A DNA stretch of 64,000 nt, taken from NCBI GenBank assembly GCA_947488765.1, contig CANLAE010000007.1, positions 62,001-126,000 on the forward strand. The letters are read 5' to 3'. The notes below the pieces were generated by a model that saw only the letters and a list, made by a program, of their open reading frames with translations, searched no databases and had not been told where the DNA came from. The translations under genes and the position numbers were made by a program. The stretch comes from Chitinophagaceae bacterium (lineage in GTDB: Bacteria > Bacteroidota > Bacteroidia > Chitinophagales > Chitinophagaceae). Of the stretch, positions 28,301 to 36,587 are shown piece after piece. The stretch's first letter is position 1. Every line of letters starts with the position of its first letter.

Positions 28301-29405
28301 GAGCAATGTGTCCTTGTGTTGTTAAATATCCACCACCGCGGCAAAATTCTAATACATAATGCATTCTATCAACTTGTGCATTTGTGAACATAGAATAACA
28401 TGGATCATCAGTATAATCCATATAATTCTGGTACATTTTTCCGGGAGGATTTGGAACTCCTGCACAAGCACTAGCTACGGAACCTGAGGGGCAACCTGAT
28501 GTTGCTGTACCTAAAGTTGGTGTATCATCTGAACCACCTAAAAGGCTTGATGGCAATGTACAACCACCAGAAGTCAATTGTCCAAAATCTGCTCCTGCTG
28601 TACATCCTGAAAAAGTATGAAATAAACCAAAGTTGTGTCCAATTTCATGAACCGCTGTTCTTCCCAAATTGAATGCAGGAATGGTATATCCACAACCACT
28701 ATTTGAGAAAGCTTGGTAATTTACACAAACACCATCACTTGCAGCTGTACCAACACCAATTGCAGGAGCGATACCCAAAAGGCCACCTGAACCACCTACC
28801 CATAAATTATAGTATTGTTGAAAAGGCCATGGATTTAACCCTCCTGTTGCAGTTGCAGCATTTTTTATTGCTTGTGGTTCTCCATTTCCAATTTGAGTAG
28901 TTCCAGCTAATCTTTCGATACCCGTTGTATAATTACCACTTGGGTCTCTTCTTGCTAACTGAAAACGTAGTAATGAATGACCTCTTACATTGTAAAAAGG
29001 TGCACCGTTTGTACTATCTGGATTCAATCCTGAAAAATCAAGATTTAATCTGTTAATAAAATATTCAACATCAGCATCTGTAATAATATTAGGGTTTGGC
29101 AATACAATGTGAACTACCACCGGTATTGTAACCGGACCAGTTAGTGCTGTTGTTTTTGCAGTAAATGCAGACGGATTGTTGAGATTTGCTTTCACGTAAT
29201 TCTGATAGTCTCTTTCTCTTTTTTCCATCATTGCCCTGAATTCAGGGTCAGTTTCCATTTGGCGTTGAATCGCTTCGTCAGTACCACAACGTTGAAATGT
29301 ACGTTGCTTGTTGTCTCCATTTGAAGCCACTGGCTTTTGTGCAATTGCATTGAAAACAAACAGCATTAAAAGTAACGCAAATGATGAGCGTGTAAATTTT
29401 TTCAA
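25341..29405 (-). CDS. Secreted M43-type zinc metalloprotease, multidomain, with type IX sorting domain
   Basis: A 1354-residue secreted protease. A signal peptide (to about A22) and a short propeptide precede an M43 (cytophagalysin/pappalysin-like) domain. The zinc site is HEIGHNFGLFH at 253-263, and the Met-turn is QNYMDYTDDPCYSMF with Met329. Beyond residue 370 come three repeated units pairing a CARDB-like sandwich (NDAAVTAIVNPPLNLCSTTF; similar starts near residues 378 and 940) with a choice-of-anchor J-like jelly roll (GFEGATFPPNGWRIINPDG; GFEGSYPSTGWDTL). The last 80 residues are a type A sorting domain (YMIAPNPVTSTFTV ... PAGVYAIKM). It probably degrades extracellular protein or polymer-bound peptides. 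It stands alone, with terminators on both sides. Confidence 0.92.
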   Translation of the reverse strand: MKKFTRSSFALLLMLFVFNAIAQKPVASNGDNKQRTFQRCGTDEAIQRQMETDPEFRAMMEKRERDYQNYVKANLNNPSAFTAKTTALTGPVTIPVVVHIVLPNPNIITDADVEYFINRLNLDFSGLNPDSTNGAPFYNVRGHSLLRFQLARRDPSGNYTTGIERLAGTTQIGNGEPQAIKNAATATGGLNPWPFQQYYNLWVGGSGGLLGIAPAIGVGTAASDGVCVNYQAFSNSGCGYTIPAFNLGRTAVHEIGHNFGLFHTFSGCTAGADFGQLTSGGCTLPSSLLGGSDDTPTLGTATSGCPSGSVASACAGVPNPPGKMYQNYMDYTDDPCYSMFTNAQVDRMHYVLEFCRGGGYLTTQGHIAPVGMPALDAAAMAIVSPGGSELVGCTAVSYPAPVCPGSFQPKIRIENRGSSTITSITVALSVNASVVATQTFTGLNIPTYKNAVVTFTAAQNLVAGANVILYTLSAPNGGTDAVGTNNTATTTLNISTSTAAPFVQDFTGTAFPPANMTNNLGAKWVRNAAGNGNAGSAFIDNFNNASVGELSDLRSLPINPGSLPLDSMVITWDLAHKNYGTTYNDTLSILVSNNCGVTFTEIWKRGGAGLATAGASTAGYTTPAAADWKAQRIAIGGSLITSGPIIVVFRNKNLYGNNIFLDNINVFRFAAVANDAAVTAIVNPPLNLCSTTFTPVITVKNNGTNAITSLTINYQINASAPTTPVVYPVTLAAGASTNVTLSPVATVTPGANTFKVTISSVNNLTDPNSADNVSQVSFTAGASTALPISEGFEGATFPPNGWRIINPDGLVTWARTTLAAKTGTASARVNIWNYTPAANQLDYLVAPLFNLTGWGGGAVSFQYAYKTYSGTAADHDSLEVVVSTDCGTNWTSLWKRGGTQLATEAGNATNNWAPTAAQWTSTPIKVSLDAYVASGNILVAFRTKNRYGQNIYIDDVNITGLPLYDVAPIQVINPAFDECSLPITPKVRVKNIGIATITSMKVGYQVNGGATVSTTVTGLSLPTDAEAIVSLPNITSVPFGNNTFRVFTSDPNSLTDQNITNDTTVANTFKLVGSQGLPLTEGFEGSYPSTGWDTLQTPSPLDIIKWSVINRAKSLPSGGNNSLWLNNIKTPALSRGNTDNLITPVLLMPAGFDTAMLKFDVANATRLYPGSTTLGLDTLAVDMTKDCGKTWTRIYEKFGTDLQTTGNPNATYVDSFFVTSNSQWRTELLNLKAFVTSGDLVRFRFRNITNAGNNTYIDNINVTTKTLAAKLKTNGYMIAPNPVTSTFTVQHYLAPKSLRGLGVYNAAGQRIIYQSFNGNADSYISIDLTRFPAGVYAIKMEYTNKTVTDRVIKL

Positions 29406-29505
29406 AGCAGTAAGATTTAAGTTTAGAATGATTTTAAGCTATAAAAATAGGGAAATTATTATTAGAAAAAAATTTTCGTAGAATCTTTGATGAGATTAAT
29501 AAAAA

Positions 29506-29531
29506 AATGGGCATTTTTTTATTTGCCCATT
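29506..29531 (-). terminator. Intrinsic terminator downstream of the nucleoside transporter gene
   Basis: Stem AATGGGCA (29506-29513) / TGCCCATT (29524-29531) with a 10-base loop. On the minus strand the right-to-left reading ends in TTTTTTATTAA, a good T tract. It lies 42 bases after the end of the minus-strand transporter gene. Confidence 0.75.
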
Positions 29532-29572
29532 AATAATTTCAATGATTATTTCCTTATTGGAAGTAAAACCAT

Positions 29573-30829
29573 TTATGATAATAATTTTTCAGATTTTTCG
29601 TGTTTATACTTGAATACAAAAGGGAAAATAATTCCTAAAACCAATGCATATGCTGCAAAAATAAACCAGATACTTTGCCAATCTCTTGAGATTATTTCTT
29701 TTGTTAATTCATTTGTTTTTGTATAAAAATCAACCACCAATCCGCTACAATAGCCACCAATAATAGCCCCTAAGCCGTTGGTCATAAACATAAAAAGACC
29801 TTGTGCACTTGCTCTGATATTAGTTGGTGCTTCTTTTTCTACAAACAATGAACCAGATATGTTAAAAAAGTCAAATGCCATGCCATAAACTATCATAGAC
29901 AAAAGCAACATACCAATACCACTTCCGGGATTTCCTATTCCGAATAATCCAAACCGGAGAACCCAGGCAAAAATGCTCATTAACATTACTTGTTTGATGC
30001 CATACCTTTTCAAAAAGAAAGGAATTGCAAGAATGAATAATGTTTCAGAAATCTGTGAAATAGATAAAGTAAGAATCTCGTGTTTTACAACAAATGAATC
30101 AGGATAAGTTGCTGCAAAGCTTCCTAAAAATGAACCTCCAAAAGCATTGGTAATTTGTAATGCAGCACCTAATAGCATTGCGAAAAGAAAAAACACCACC
30201 ATTTTTCTTTGCTTAAATAAAACAAATGCATCTAACCCTAATTGCGAAATAATAGAACTTGATTTTTGTGTTTTATTTGGAGGACAAGCAGGCATACTAA
30301 ATGCATATAACCCCATACATATCGCACATCCGGCACTAAATAATAATTGCATGTTACTTGCTTTCCAACTTGTTAAATCTACAATCCACATTGCAAGAAT
30401 AAATCCTACAGTTCCCCATGAACGAATAGGAGGGAATACTTTAACAACATCAAAACCTTTTTGAGACAGCACATTATAAGACACTGTATTGGTAAGTGCA
30501 ATTGTTGGCATGTAAAAAATAGAGTTTACCAACATTACCCAAAAGAATAAATTCGGATCTTTAATTGTTGAAGCCCATATTAAAGTAGTTGCTCCAATTA
30601 AATGACAAAGCCCCAAAACCTTTTCTGCGTTTAAATATTTATCGGCAATAATGCCCATGATAGCAGGACTGATTAATGAAGCAATTCCTAAAGTAGAAAA
30701 TACAGCCCCAATTTCAGAACCTTTAAAGTGTAAAACGCCACCGAGATATCCACCAATAGATATCAGCCATGCACCCCAAACAAAAAATTGTAAAAAACTT
30801 AAAATGGTTAAACGAAACTTAATAGACAT
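29573..30829 (-). CDS. Nucleoside:proton symporter family MFS transporter
   Basis: A 418-residue twelve-helix inner-membrane transporter of the Nuc_H_symport (NupG-like) branch of the major facilitator superfamily. The N-terminal helix FLQFFVWGAWLISIGGYLG and the segment NSIFYMPTIALTNTVSYNVL followed by RSWGTVGFILAMWIVDL are characteristic. There is a central loop near residue 190 and a second helical half with GMAFDFFNISGSLFVEKEAP, also a family mark. It likely imports nucleosides by proton symport; substrate range is not visible. It follows the fucosyltransferase gene by 82 bases on the same strand but is probably unrelated to glycan synthesis. Confidence 0.88.
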   Translation of the reverse strand: MSIKFRLTILSFLQFFVWGAWLISIGGYLGGVLHFKGSEIGAVFSTLGIASLISPAIMGIIADKYLNAEKVLGLCHLIGATTLIWASTIKDPNLFFWVMLVNSIFYMPTIALTNTVSYNVLSQKGFDVVKVFPPIRSWGTVGFILAMWIVDLTSWKASNMQLLFSAGCAICMGLYAFSMPACPPNKTQKSSSIISQLGLDAFVLFKQRKMVVFFLFAMLLGAALQITNAFGGSFLGSFAATYPDSFVVKHEILTLSISQISETLFILAIPFFLKRYGIKQVMLMSIFAWVLRFGLFGIGNPGSGIGMLLLSMIVYGMAFDFFNISGSLFVEKEAPTNIRASAQGLFMFMTNGLGAIIGGYCSGLVVDFYTKTNELTKEIISRDWQSIWFIFAAYALVLGIIFPFVFKYKHEKSEKLLS

Positions 30830-30911
30830 GTTAAGTGTTTTGGTTAGTTAATGAAAGCGAAAGTTAAGGATTTGTATTATTCAACAATACCTATCTTTTT
30901 AAAAATAAATT

Positions 30912-31781
30912 TTATAGTTGAATCCATGATGATGGAATTAAATCTTTGGTATCGTAATTGGCTTTGTTAAACCAGCGTTTGGGAGCAATAATTATTTTAT
31001 CGGGATTTGGATTTAAATAAGCAGCCCACCAACTGAAAGTACTATTTGCAATGATGTTGTGCTTGCAACAACTCATTAAATAAAAATCAGTAATTGATGT
31101 GGGACTTTCATCTACGGTAATTAAATGTGCTTCTTCATTTAAATTTAAATTTTCTTGAACCCAATTTATAGTATCTGAAAAAACATAGAATTTAGGATTG
31201 GCTATTTTTTCTTTGATAAAAGAAATTGCCTGATTGTAATATTCAATACCCTGAACACCATGGTATTCAAGCATCGCAGCATTTGTGTAATCTCCTCTTC
31301 GGATATGAATTGAAATACTATTTTCTGATTGTATTGGTAAAGCTACATTTGAAGCATCTTTTATTAATTCCTCTTTAATAGAAAATATCTTTTTTATTTC
31401 GTTGGTAATTGACTCAAAATATTTTTCACTTTGTCTGTAACCTTTTAAATAAATTTTATTTCCAGTTTCCAGAAAATGTTGGTCATAATTAAAAGCAACT
31501 TCTTTGTAAATATTTCTTTTATAATGTGGCAAAAATTTTTGCAGGTATTGCATTAATTTATTTCCTTTTACTGCATTTGTTTCAGCCTTACTCGCAACTT
31601 CAATTGAATGCTGAATGGATAATAAATCAAATGCTCTTGTAGTTCCAATTAAAGCATCGGGAATATTCAATAAAGAAATATCTACTTTCATAGGAACATT
31701 ATGATACTTGCCCAAACTCAGTGCAGCTGCATATTGAAATAGTTGATTGCCAAAACCTCCTTTTAATTGAACAATAATCAT
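30912..31781 (-). CDS. Alpha-1,2-fucosyltransferase (GT11)
   Basis: A 289-residue GT11 enzyme expected to transfer L-fucose from GDP-fucose to a galactose or similar residue of a surface glycan. The N-terminal MIIVQLKGGFGNQLFQYAAAL and the donor-site motif HIRRGDY at 159-165 are diagnostic. Further C-terminal blocks are FYVFSDTINWVQ and IANSTFSWWAAYLN, followed by APKRWF. It is the last gene of a glycan cluster running from 35.7 kb downward, separated from the preceding methyltransferase gene by 140 AT-rich bases without features. GDP-fucose synthesis genes are not in the window. Confidence 0.92.
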   Translation of the reverse strand: MIIVQLKGGFGNQLFQYAAALSLGKYHNVPMKVDISLLNIPDALIGTTRAFDLLSIQHSIEVASKAETNAVKGNKLMQYLQKFLPHYKRNIYKEVAFNYDQHFLETGNKIYLKGYRQSEKYFESITNEIKKIFSIKEELIKDASNVALPIQSENSISIHIRRGDYTNAAMLEYHGVQGIEYYNQAISFIKEKIANPKFYVFSDTINWVQENLNLNEEAHLITVDESPTSITDFYLMSCCKHNIIANSTFSWWAAYLNPNPDKIIIAPKRWFNKANYDTKDLIPSSWIQL

Positions 31782-31921
31782 ATTAAATTCATTAATTTCT
31801 TGTACAAAAAATGTTCAAATGTTGGTCATAATAAGCGTCTTTTTTTCTTGTATAAAAATCATGCTTGATGAAAAAATATGCTTAAATATAAATCTAATAA
31901 CTAAATGTAAATATTGATTAG

Positions 31922-32614
31922 TTACCTTTTTTTTGCAAATACAAAAATATTAAAACACAATAACTCTTCCGATTTTTTACTTCTTTTACTTAGTTTTTCT
32001 AATGATAACAATTGTAAATGTGTGATAATTTTATCAAAAAAATTATAACCTTTACTGTATTGATTTGCTACACGTTTTACACGTCTTACTTCTTGTGCAA
32101 TAAACTCAAAATAATTGCCATTGTATTGCAGGTCGATAATATCATAACCCATGATTCCTAAATGGTGTTCAAAAAAGAATCTGCTCAAACCTGGTGCAAA
32201 ATGATAAGGAGCAAAATGTGTTAGGCTATTAAAAGGAACTGTAATCATTAAGTAGCCATCTTTTCTAAGCACTCTGTTGATTTCTTTTAAAGCAGCAACA
32301 GGGTCTGGTACATGCTCCAAAACTTCTGTACACATAACTGCATCAAAACTTTCATCTGCAACCGGTATTTCTGTAATATCTGAAACAATATCTAACTTAG
32401 AGTTATCCCAACTACCCATTTGTAAACCTACATTTCCATCGCCTTCATATTGTGCAAAATCTTGTGCGGTATAGTTTAAATGGGTACAAAATTTTTTAAA
32501 CTGACATTCTCCGGCACCGGCATCTAAAATTTTATAGCCGGTTGGTATCTTTTTTAAAGTTTCTTCTGTCCACTTGTATCTATTGTTTTCGTTATTAGTT
32601 CCTACTGCAAACAT
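31922..32614 (-). CDS. Class I SAM-dependent methyltransferase
   Basis: A 230-residue cytosolic methyltransferase. Motif I is YKILDAGAGECQFKKF near residue 28, motif II-like acidic residues lie in DIVSDITEIPVADESFDAVM, and the post-motif CTEVLEHVPDPVAALKEINR is typical of Methyltransf_11-type enzymes. The C-terminal 80 residues vary and contain many aromatic and basic residues. It sits 26 bases after the FkbM gene in the glycan cluster, so a sugar or lipid carrier is the likely substrate; this is inferred from context only. Confidence 0.88.
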   Translation of the reverse strand: MFAVGTNNENNRYKWTEETLKKIPTGYKILDAGAGECQFKKFCTHLNYTAQDFAQYEGDGNVGLQMGSWDNSKLDIVSDITEIPVADESFDAVMCTEVLEHVPDPVAALKEINRVLRKDGYLMITVPFNSLTHFAPYHFAPGLSRFFFEHHLGIMGYDIIDLQYNGNYFEFIAQEVRRVKRVANQYSKGYNFFDKIITHLQLLSLEKLSKRSKKSEELLCFNIFVFAKKR

Positions 32615-32640
32615 GATAAATTATATTAAATGAAATGTAT

Positions 32641-33420
32641 TTATATTGACTTAAAATAGATGTCTCCAAAAAGACTGGAAACAAATAAGTTAGAATTTGA
32701 AATAGAAACAAATTCTTCAAAGCTTACCCAATTTGATAATTCTAATTTCATAGTTTCTTCAATGCTATAATTAAATTTACCATTTGGTGAAATTTTAATT
32801 AATTGTACAAGGCATTCATGCATTTTCTCTTGCATTTCGGGTACGCAATATTCGAATGAAATAAATGGAATTTGATGGTTCAATCCCTTTAAAACATTTA
32901 GTTCAAAACCTTCAACATCTATCTTACAAAATTTTGGTATTCCGTATTTCCCAATTAAAGAATCCAATGTGACTACTGGAACTTTAATTTTATGTTCCCA
33001 TAAATAATTACTAAAACGTCCGCTACTTGTTTTATCAATAAATTCAGAACTAAAAGATGAAATAGTTGAATCATTGGCAATAAACATTTCTAATTCACCT
33101 GATTCATTACTTAAACCAACTTGCTCAATAATAATTTTATTATCAAATTTTTGTTTTAAAATTTCAATACAATTTGGCTGTGGTTCAACAGCAACAATAT
33201 TTGCATTCAGATCCAAAAAAACCTGAACTCTATTACCTTCATTAGCACCTACATCAAATACCAAGTCACCGGCATTAATAAATTGCTGATAAAATTTTTT
33301 TCTTTCAGGTATTAATAATTTTTCATTTAGCTCTTGTTCTTTTTTAAAAGATGCTATTTTCTTATCCTGCCATTTTTTGTAAACTGTAGTTTTTCCAAAT
33401 AAATTTTTTACTATTCCCAT
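32641..33420 (-). CDS. FkbM family methyltransferase
   Basis: A 259-residue SAM-dependent methyltransferase of the FkbM family. The SAM-binding block is GDLVFDVGANEGNRVQVFLD near residue 52, followed by VAVEPQPNCIEIL, VTLDSLIGKYGIPKFCKIDVEG and NVLKGL, in the order expected for this family. FkbM enzymes O-methylate hydroxyl groups of polyketides, sugars and glycan ends. The start is separated by two bases from the stop of the upstream DUF268 gene, which indicates co-transcription. The substrate is probably a residue of the surface glycan made by the cluster. Confidence 0.9.
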   Translation of the reverse strand: MGIVKNLFGKTTVYKKWQDKKIASFKKEQELNEKLLIPERKKFYQQFINAGDLVFDVGANEGNRVQVFLDLNANIVAVEPQPNCIEILKQKFDNKIIIEQVGLSNESGELEMFIANDSTISSFSSEFIDKTSSGRFSNYLWEHKIKVPVVTLDSLIGKYGIPKFCKIDVEGFELNVLKGLNHQIPFISFEYCVPEMQEKMHECLVQLIKISPNGKFNYSIEETMKLELSNWVSFEEFVSISNSNLFVSSLFGDIYFKSI

Positions 33421-33422
33421 AT

Positions 33423-34172
33423 TTATATTTTTTTAAACCAAAAACAACCACAGCCATAGTTTTGTTTTTTCACTAATTCTGTCTGTGCATTTTCTATAAA
33501 ATCTCCCTTGTCATCTATTAAAGAGAATTCCATCAATTGGCATTCTTTAAATAAATCTATAACTAATTCAAAACTATAAATTCTGTGTGCATTATATTCT
33601 ATTCTTTGTTTTCCAACAGGTGTAACAAACAAAATATTGCCACCTTGTTTTGTAATGCGTTTTAATTCATTAATTGCTTTTATATCTCCAATTGGATCTA
33701 ATGTATCTCCATAACGACCAAGGCCAATATGCTCTACTGTATGCATACAAGATACAGATTCAAATGAATTGTCGTCAATATCAAGGTTACATAGGTCAGC
33801 AAAATTACCAGTCCAATTATTCAATTTTAAGTGTGCAGGTCTATAATCAAAAAATTTAATGGGTATAAATGCACTGACAACTGAACTGAATGAGAGTATC
33901 GAAGAAAAATCAGCATGTGTTTCAGGTTTTGTTTTAGCTAATATTCTAGCAGCCCATGCAGGATGATAAATATAATGATGATCGAATGGGGTAGTGGCTA
34001 CTCTATCATTTAAGCAAGGGTAAATGTGTTTTGCTGATACAGTAAATCTCTGATCATTCAATGATTTAAAACGATTGAATTCACTAATAAACTTAAACAA
34101 TAAAATAATTTTTTTTGGAAATCGGATTAAAATATCTTTTGTAGTTTGTATGATAAAACTTTTGATATACAT
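33423..34172 (-). CDS. DUF268 methyltransferase-like protein
   Basis: A 249-residue protein matching the DUF268 family. The central ILSFSSVVSAFIPIKFFDYRP, LNNWTGNFADLCNLDIDDNS and ESVSCMHTVEHIGLGRYGD blocks resemble a degenerate class I methyltransferase, with VEHIGLGRYGDTLDPIGD being characteristic of DUF268. The first 50 residues are basic and hydrophobic. The C-terminus QNYGCGCFWFKKI has paired cysteines. No activity is established for the family. It lies 16 bases after the flippase gene and two bases before the FkbM gene, so it belongs to the glycan operon and may act on the glycan. Confidence 0.82.
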   Translation of the reverse strand: MYIKSFIIQTTKDILIRFPKKIILLFKFISEFNRFKSLNDQRFTVSAKHIYPCLNDRVATTPFDHHYIYHPAWAARILAKTKPETHADFSSILSFSSVVSAFIPIKFFDYRPAHLKLNNWTGNFADLCNLDIDDNSFESVSCMHTVEHIGLGRYGDTLDPIGDIKAINELKRITKQGGNILFVTPVGKQRIEYNAHRIYSFELVIDLFKECQLMEFSLIDDKGDFIENAQTELVKKQNYGCGCFWFKKI

Positions 34173-34188
34173 CTCTAATTAAAATAGT

Positions 34189-35688
34189 TTATTTAAAAAT
34201 TGAAATTCCACGCTTTAGTAATTGTTTGTTTAAAATGTCATTTATATCCGTCGAAGTTTTGAATTTTACAATTAAAAAAACATATAAAATAATAAATAAA
34301 ATAGACCTAAAAAAAGCATCTAGTAAATAATTTTGAAAGTTAGGAAGGGAATTGCAAATTATAAAAACAATTGCGCCAAAAAATAATGTTTGTAAATTCT
34401 TACCGGTGTATGGTTGTAGTTTAAATAATTTCCAAATAAAAATAAGTCTTACCAAATTATAAATTAATGTGGCAATTAGATTGGCATAAGCCGATCCTAT
34501 AACTCCCATTTTATTGATTAAATAATAGTTTAATGGTATGGAAAGAAAAACAAAAAACATATTGGTGCCAAAATCTATTTTCCAATATTTAGATGACAAT
34601 AAAATTTGCGAATTAAGGCCTGTACCTAAATCAACCAACTTGGAAATCCCAAGAATTAGTAACAATGTAGGTAGTGCATTATATCTGTGTCCAAAATATT
34701 GTAATAAGTTGTTGGCGTTTAAAAAAATAATTGAGCCAATTGCTAACCCTAAAATGGTTAAATTGAGTGCTGTTTTTTTATACATTTCATCAATTTTTGC
34801 AAGGTTTCTGTCTTTCCAGGCATAAGCAATAATTGATGTTGCAATTCCCATCATTGCTCTCATGGGTACCTCCATTAATGCAATAAGAAATGTAGCAACT
34901 GTAAATACAGCAGTATCTGCAAGTCCATTGGTCGATTGGCTAGAGATGATAATAGTATCTGATGTTCTTGCAATTAATCCCAATAATTGACCCGAGAAAA
35001 TAAACAAACTAAAGGTCAGTAAATGTTTATAAAGACGTCTGGTAACTTTACTTATCGTAAAAGTAAAATGGAAATAGTTTTTCTTATATAAATCAATAAA
35101 TAAAATACATACGGGTAAAATATATAAAGATGAGAACAGCCATATAAAATGATTGAACTTGATTATTTTAAATGCGTACAGCAGAATAAAAATGCTTGTA
35201 AGCAGCCTAAATACAACTTCTTTTAAAAAATTGGTAAGTACTGTATTTTGTAAACTCCATTCAATAGATTCGAGTAAATACCATAATGCAAAAAAAATAG
35301 TTAGGGGGTAAATAAAATAAAAGTATTCTAAAAAGAGGGAAGACCGTTGCCCAAATTTTCTGATGATTAATTCTTTAAATAAAGGTGTTAATACTGCAAA
35401 TAAAAAACATCCAATTAAACAAACTACTATTGTTAAAAAAGGGAGTTCATTTTTTTTAGGAGGTAAGTATGATTGATAAAACGGAAAAAATTTAATTGTT
35501 GCTGGGCAACTCCCCAACGTGCAAAGCATTGCCAATAGAGTAGATACATCAATCAACAAACGTGTTAGCCCAAATTGTTCTGGAGTTAAATATTGTTTAA
35601 AAAGAAAAAGTATGTTTATTGCACCAATTATAAAACCAATATATATGTAGGCAGAAGATTTAATTGATTGCTTTTGAACTATCCCCAT
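34189..35688 (-). CDS. Polysaccharide/lipid-linked oligosaccharide flippase (Wzx-like)
   Basis: A 499-residue integral membrane protein of the MATE/MOP flippase superfamily (Polysacc_synt type). About 14 hydrophobic helices can be read across the whole length, with the opening MGIVQKQSIKSSAYIYIGFIIGAINILFL cut here to KQSIKSSAYIYIGFIIGAIN being typical. Charged residues are sparse and lie in loops. Such proteins move undecaprenyl-linked oligosaccharides across the inner membrane. It is the first gene of the five-gene glycan cluster; the 243 bases upstream are very AT-rich and I see no clear promoter consensus there. Confidence 0.88.
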   Translation of the reverse strand: MGIVQKQSIKSSAYIYIGFIIGAINILFLFKQYLTPEQFGLTRLLIDVSTLLAMLCTLGSCPATIKFFPFYQSYLPPKKNELPFLTIVVCLIGCFLFAVLTPLFKELIIRKFGQRSSLFLEYFYFIYPLTIFFALWYLLESIEWSLQNTVLTNFLKEVVFRLLTSIFILLYAFKIIKFNHFIWLFSSLYILPVCILFIDLYKKNYFHFTFTISKVTRRLYKHLLTFSLFIFSGQLLGLIARTSDTIIISSQSTNGLADTAVFTVATFLIALMEVPMRAMMGIATSIIAYAWKDRNLAKIDEMYKKTALNLTILGLAIGSIIFLNANNLLQYFGHRYNALPTLLLILGISKLVDLGTGLNSQILLSSKYWKIDFGTNMFFVFLSIPLNYYLINKMGVIGSAYANLIATLIYNLVRLIFIWKLFKLQPYTGKNLQTLFFGAIVFIICNSLPNFQNYLLDAFFRSILFIILYVFLIVKFKTSTDINDILNKQLLKRGISIFK

Positions 35689-35931
35689 TAATTTAAGTTA
35701 GTATTGAAATAAAATTACTTAATATTTTTTTCTTAGTTTATAACTTCTAGTTTTACTAGTCCCCTTTCACTTAATATCAAAGTACAATTATAATGTAATT
35801 TTTTTATGAAGTTAAAGTCAATTCAATTCTTGTAAATGTCATTCTTAAGCATTTTTTTAATTAATAAAATTCTTAGATTCAAATTAAAAAATTTATTATA
35901 TGTAAATTATGTAAAAAAATTACTACTATTT

Positions 35932-36582
35932 TCACTTCAGCACAACAAACCAATAATTTTCATGTTTCACTTTTTCAACAATGGAAACATCAATCCTTTT
36001 TGAAAACAACGGACAATTTAATACCAAGGTATGAAATTCTCCATTCTCGCCACAGGCATCTACACCAATTGATTCAATCTCCTCAATCACAGCAGGAGTA
36101 AGGGTTTTGCCCAAAAAATGTTCTCCCATCGTTTCATTACAACTTACAATAATCGTTTCAATTCCTGCATGCAACATTTCGGTAACCAATAGTTTTCTGT
36201 CTTGTTGCCACAATGGTAAAACAGCTTCAATACCTACTTTATTACACACTTTTTCTTCCCAATCACGGTGCGGTTGTAAATCAATATCTCCAAAAACTGC
36301 ATAACTAATTGAATGTTCTTTTTTCAATGTTTCCAATGCTTCTACAAAATTATTTTCATAATCTTGCCAACTGCTGCTGATTGTTTTTATAGGTAAACCA
36401 ATTGCAGCCGATTGCTGATCTAAAATATGTTTAGGTATTCCATGACTCCTTGATATTTTTCCTGCTTCATTCAAAACATTCAACAATACTTTAGCAGTAT
36501 AACCTTCTTCAATGGCTTGCATCAATGCATAACAACTGTCTTTACCGCCACTCCAACTGCATAAAATATTTCCCTTGCTCAT
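35932..36582 (-). CDS. Dph6-related ATP pyrophosphatase
   Basis: A 216-residue adenine-nucleotide alpha-hydrolase. The PP-loop SWSGGKDS is at residues 9-16, and YAVFGDIDLQPHRDWEEKVC plus the C-terminal GVDACGENGEFHTLVLNCP are the hallmarks of the Dph6/MJ0570 family. In eukaryotes and archaea Dph6 amidates diphthine on EF-2; bacteria lack diphthamide, so here the substrate must be different and is unknown. The gene starts five bases after rnhA on the same strand, so the two are probably co-transcribed. Confidence 0.88.
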   Translation of the reverse strand: MSKGNILCSWSGGKDSCYALMQAIEEGYTAKVLLNVLNEAGKISRSHGIPKHILDQQSAAIGLPIKTISSSWQDYENNFVEALETLKKEHSISYAVFGDIDLQPHRDWEEKVCNKVGIEAVLPLWQQDRKLLVTEMLHAGIETIIVSCNETMGEHFLGKTLTPAVIEEIESIGVDACGENGEFHTLVLNCPLFSKRIDVSIVEKVKHENYWFVVLK

Positions 36583-36587
36583 TCTGT

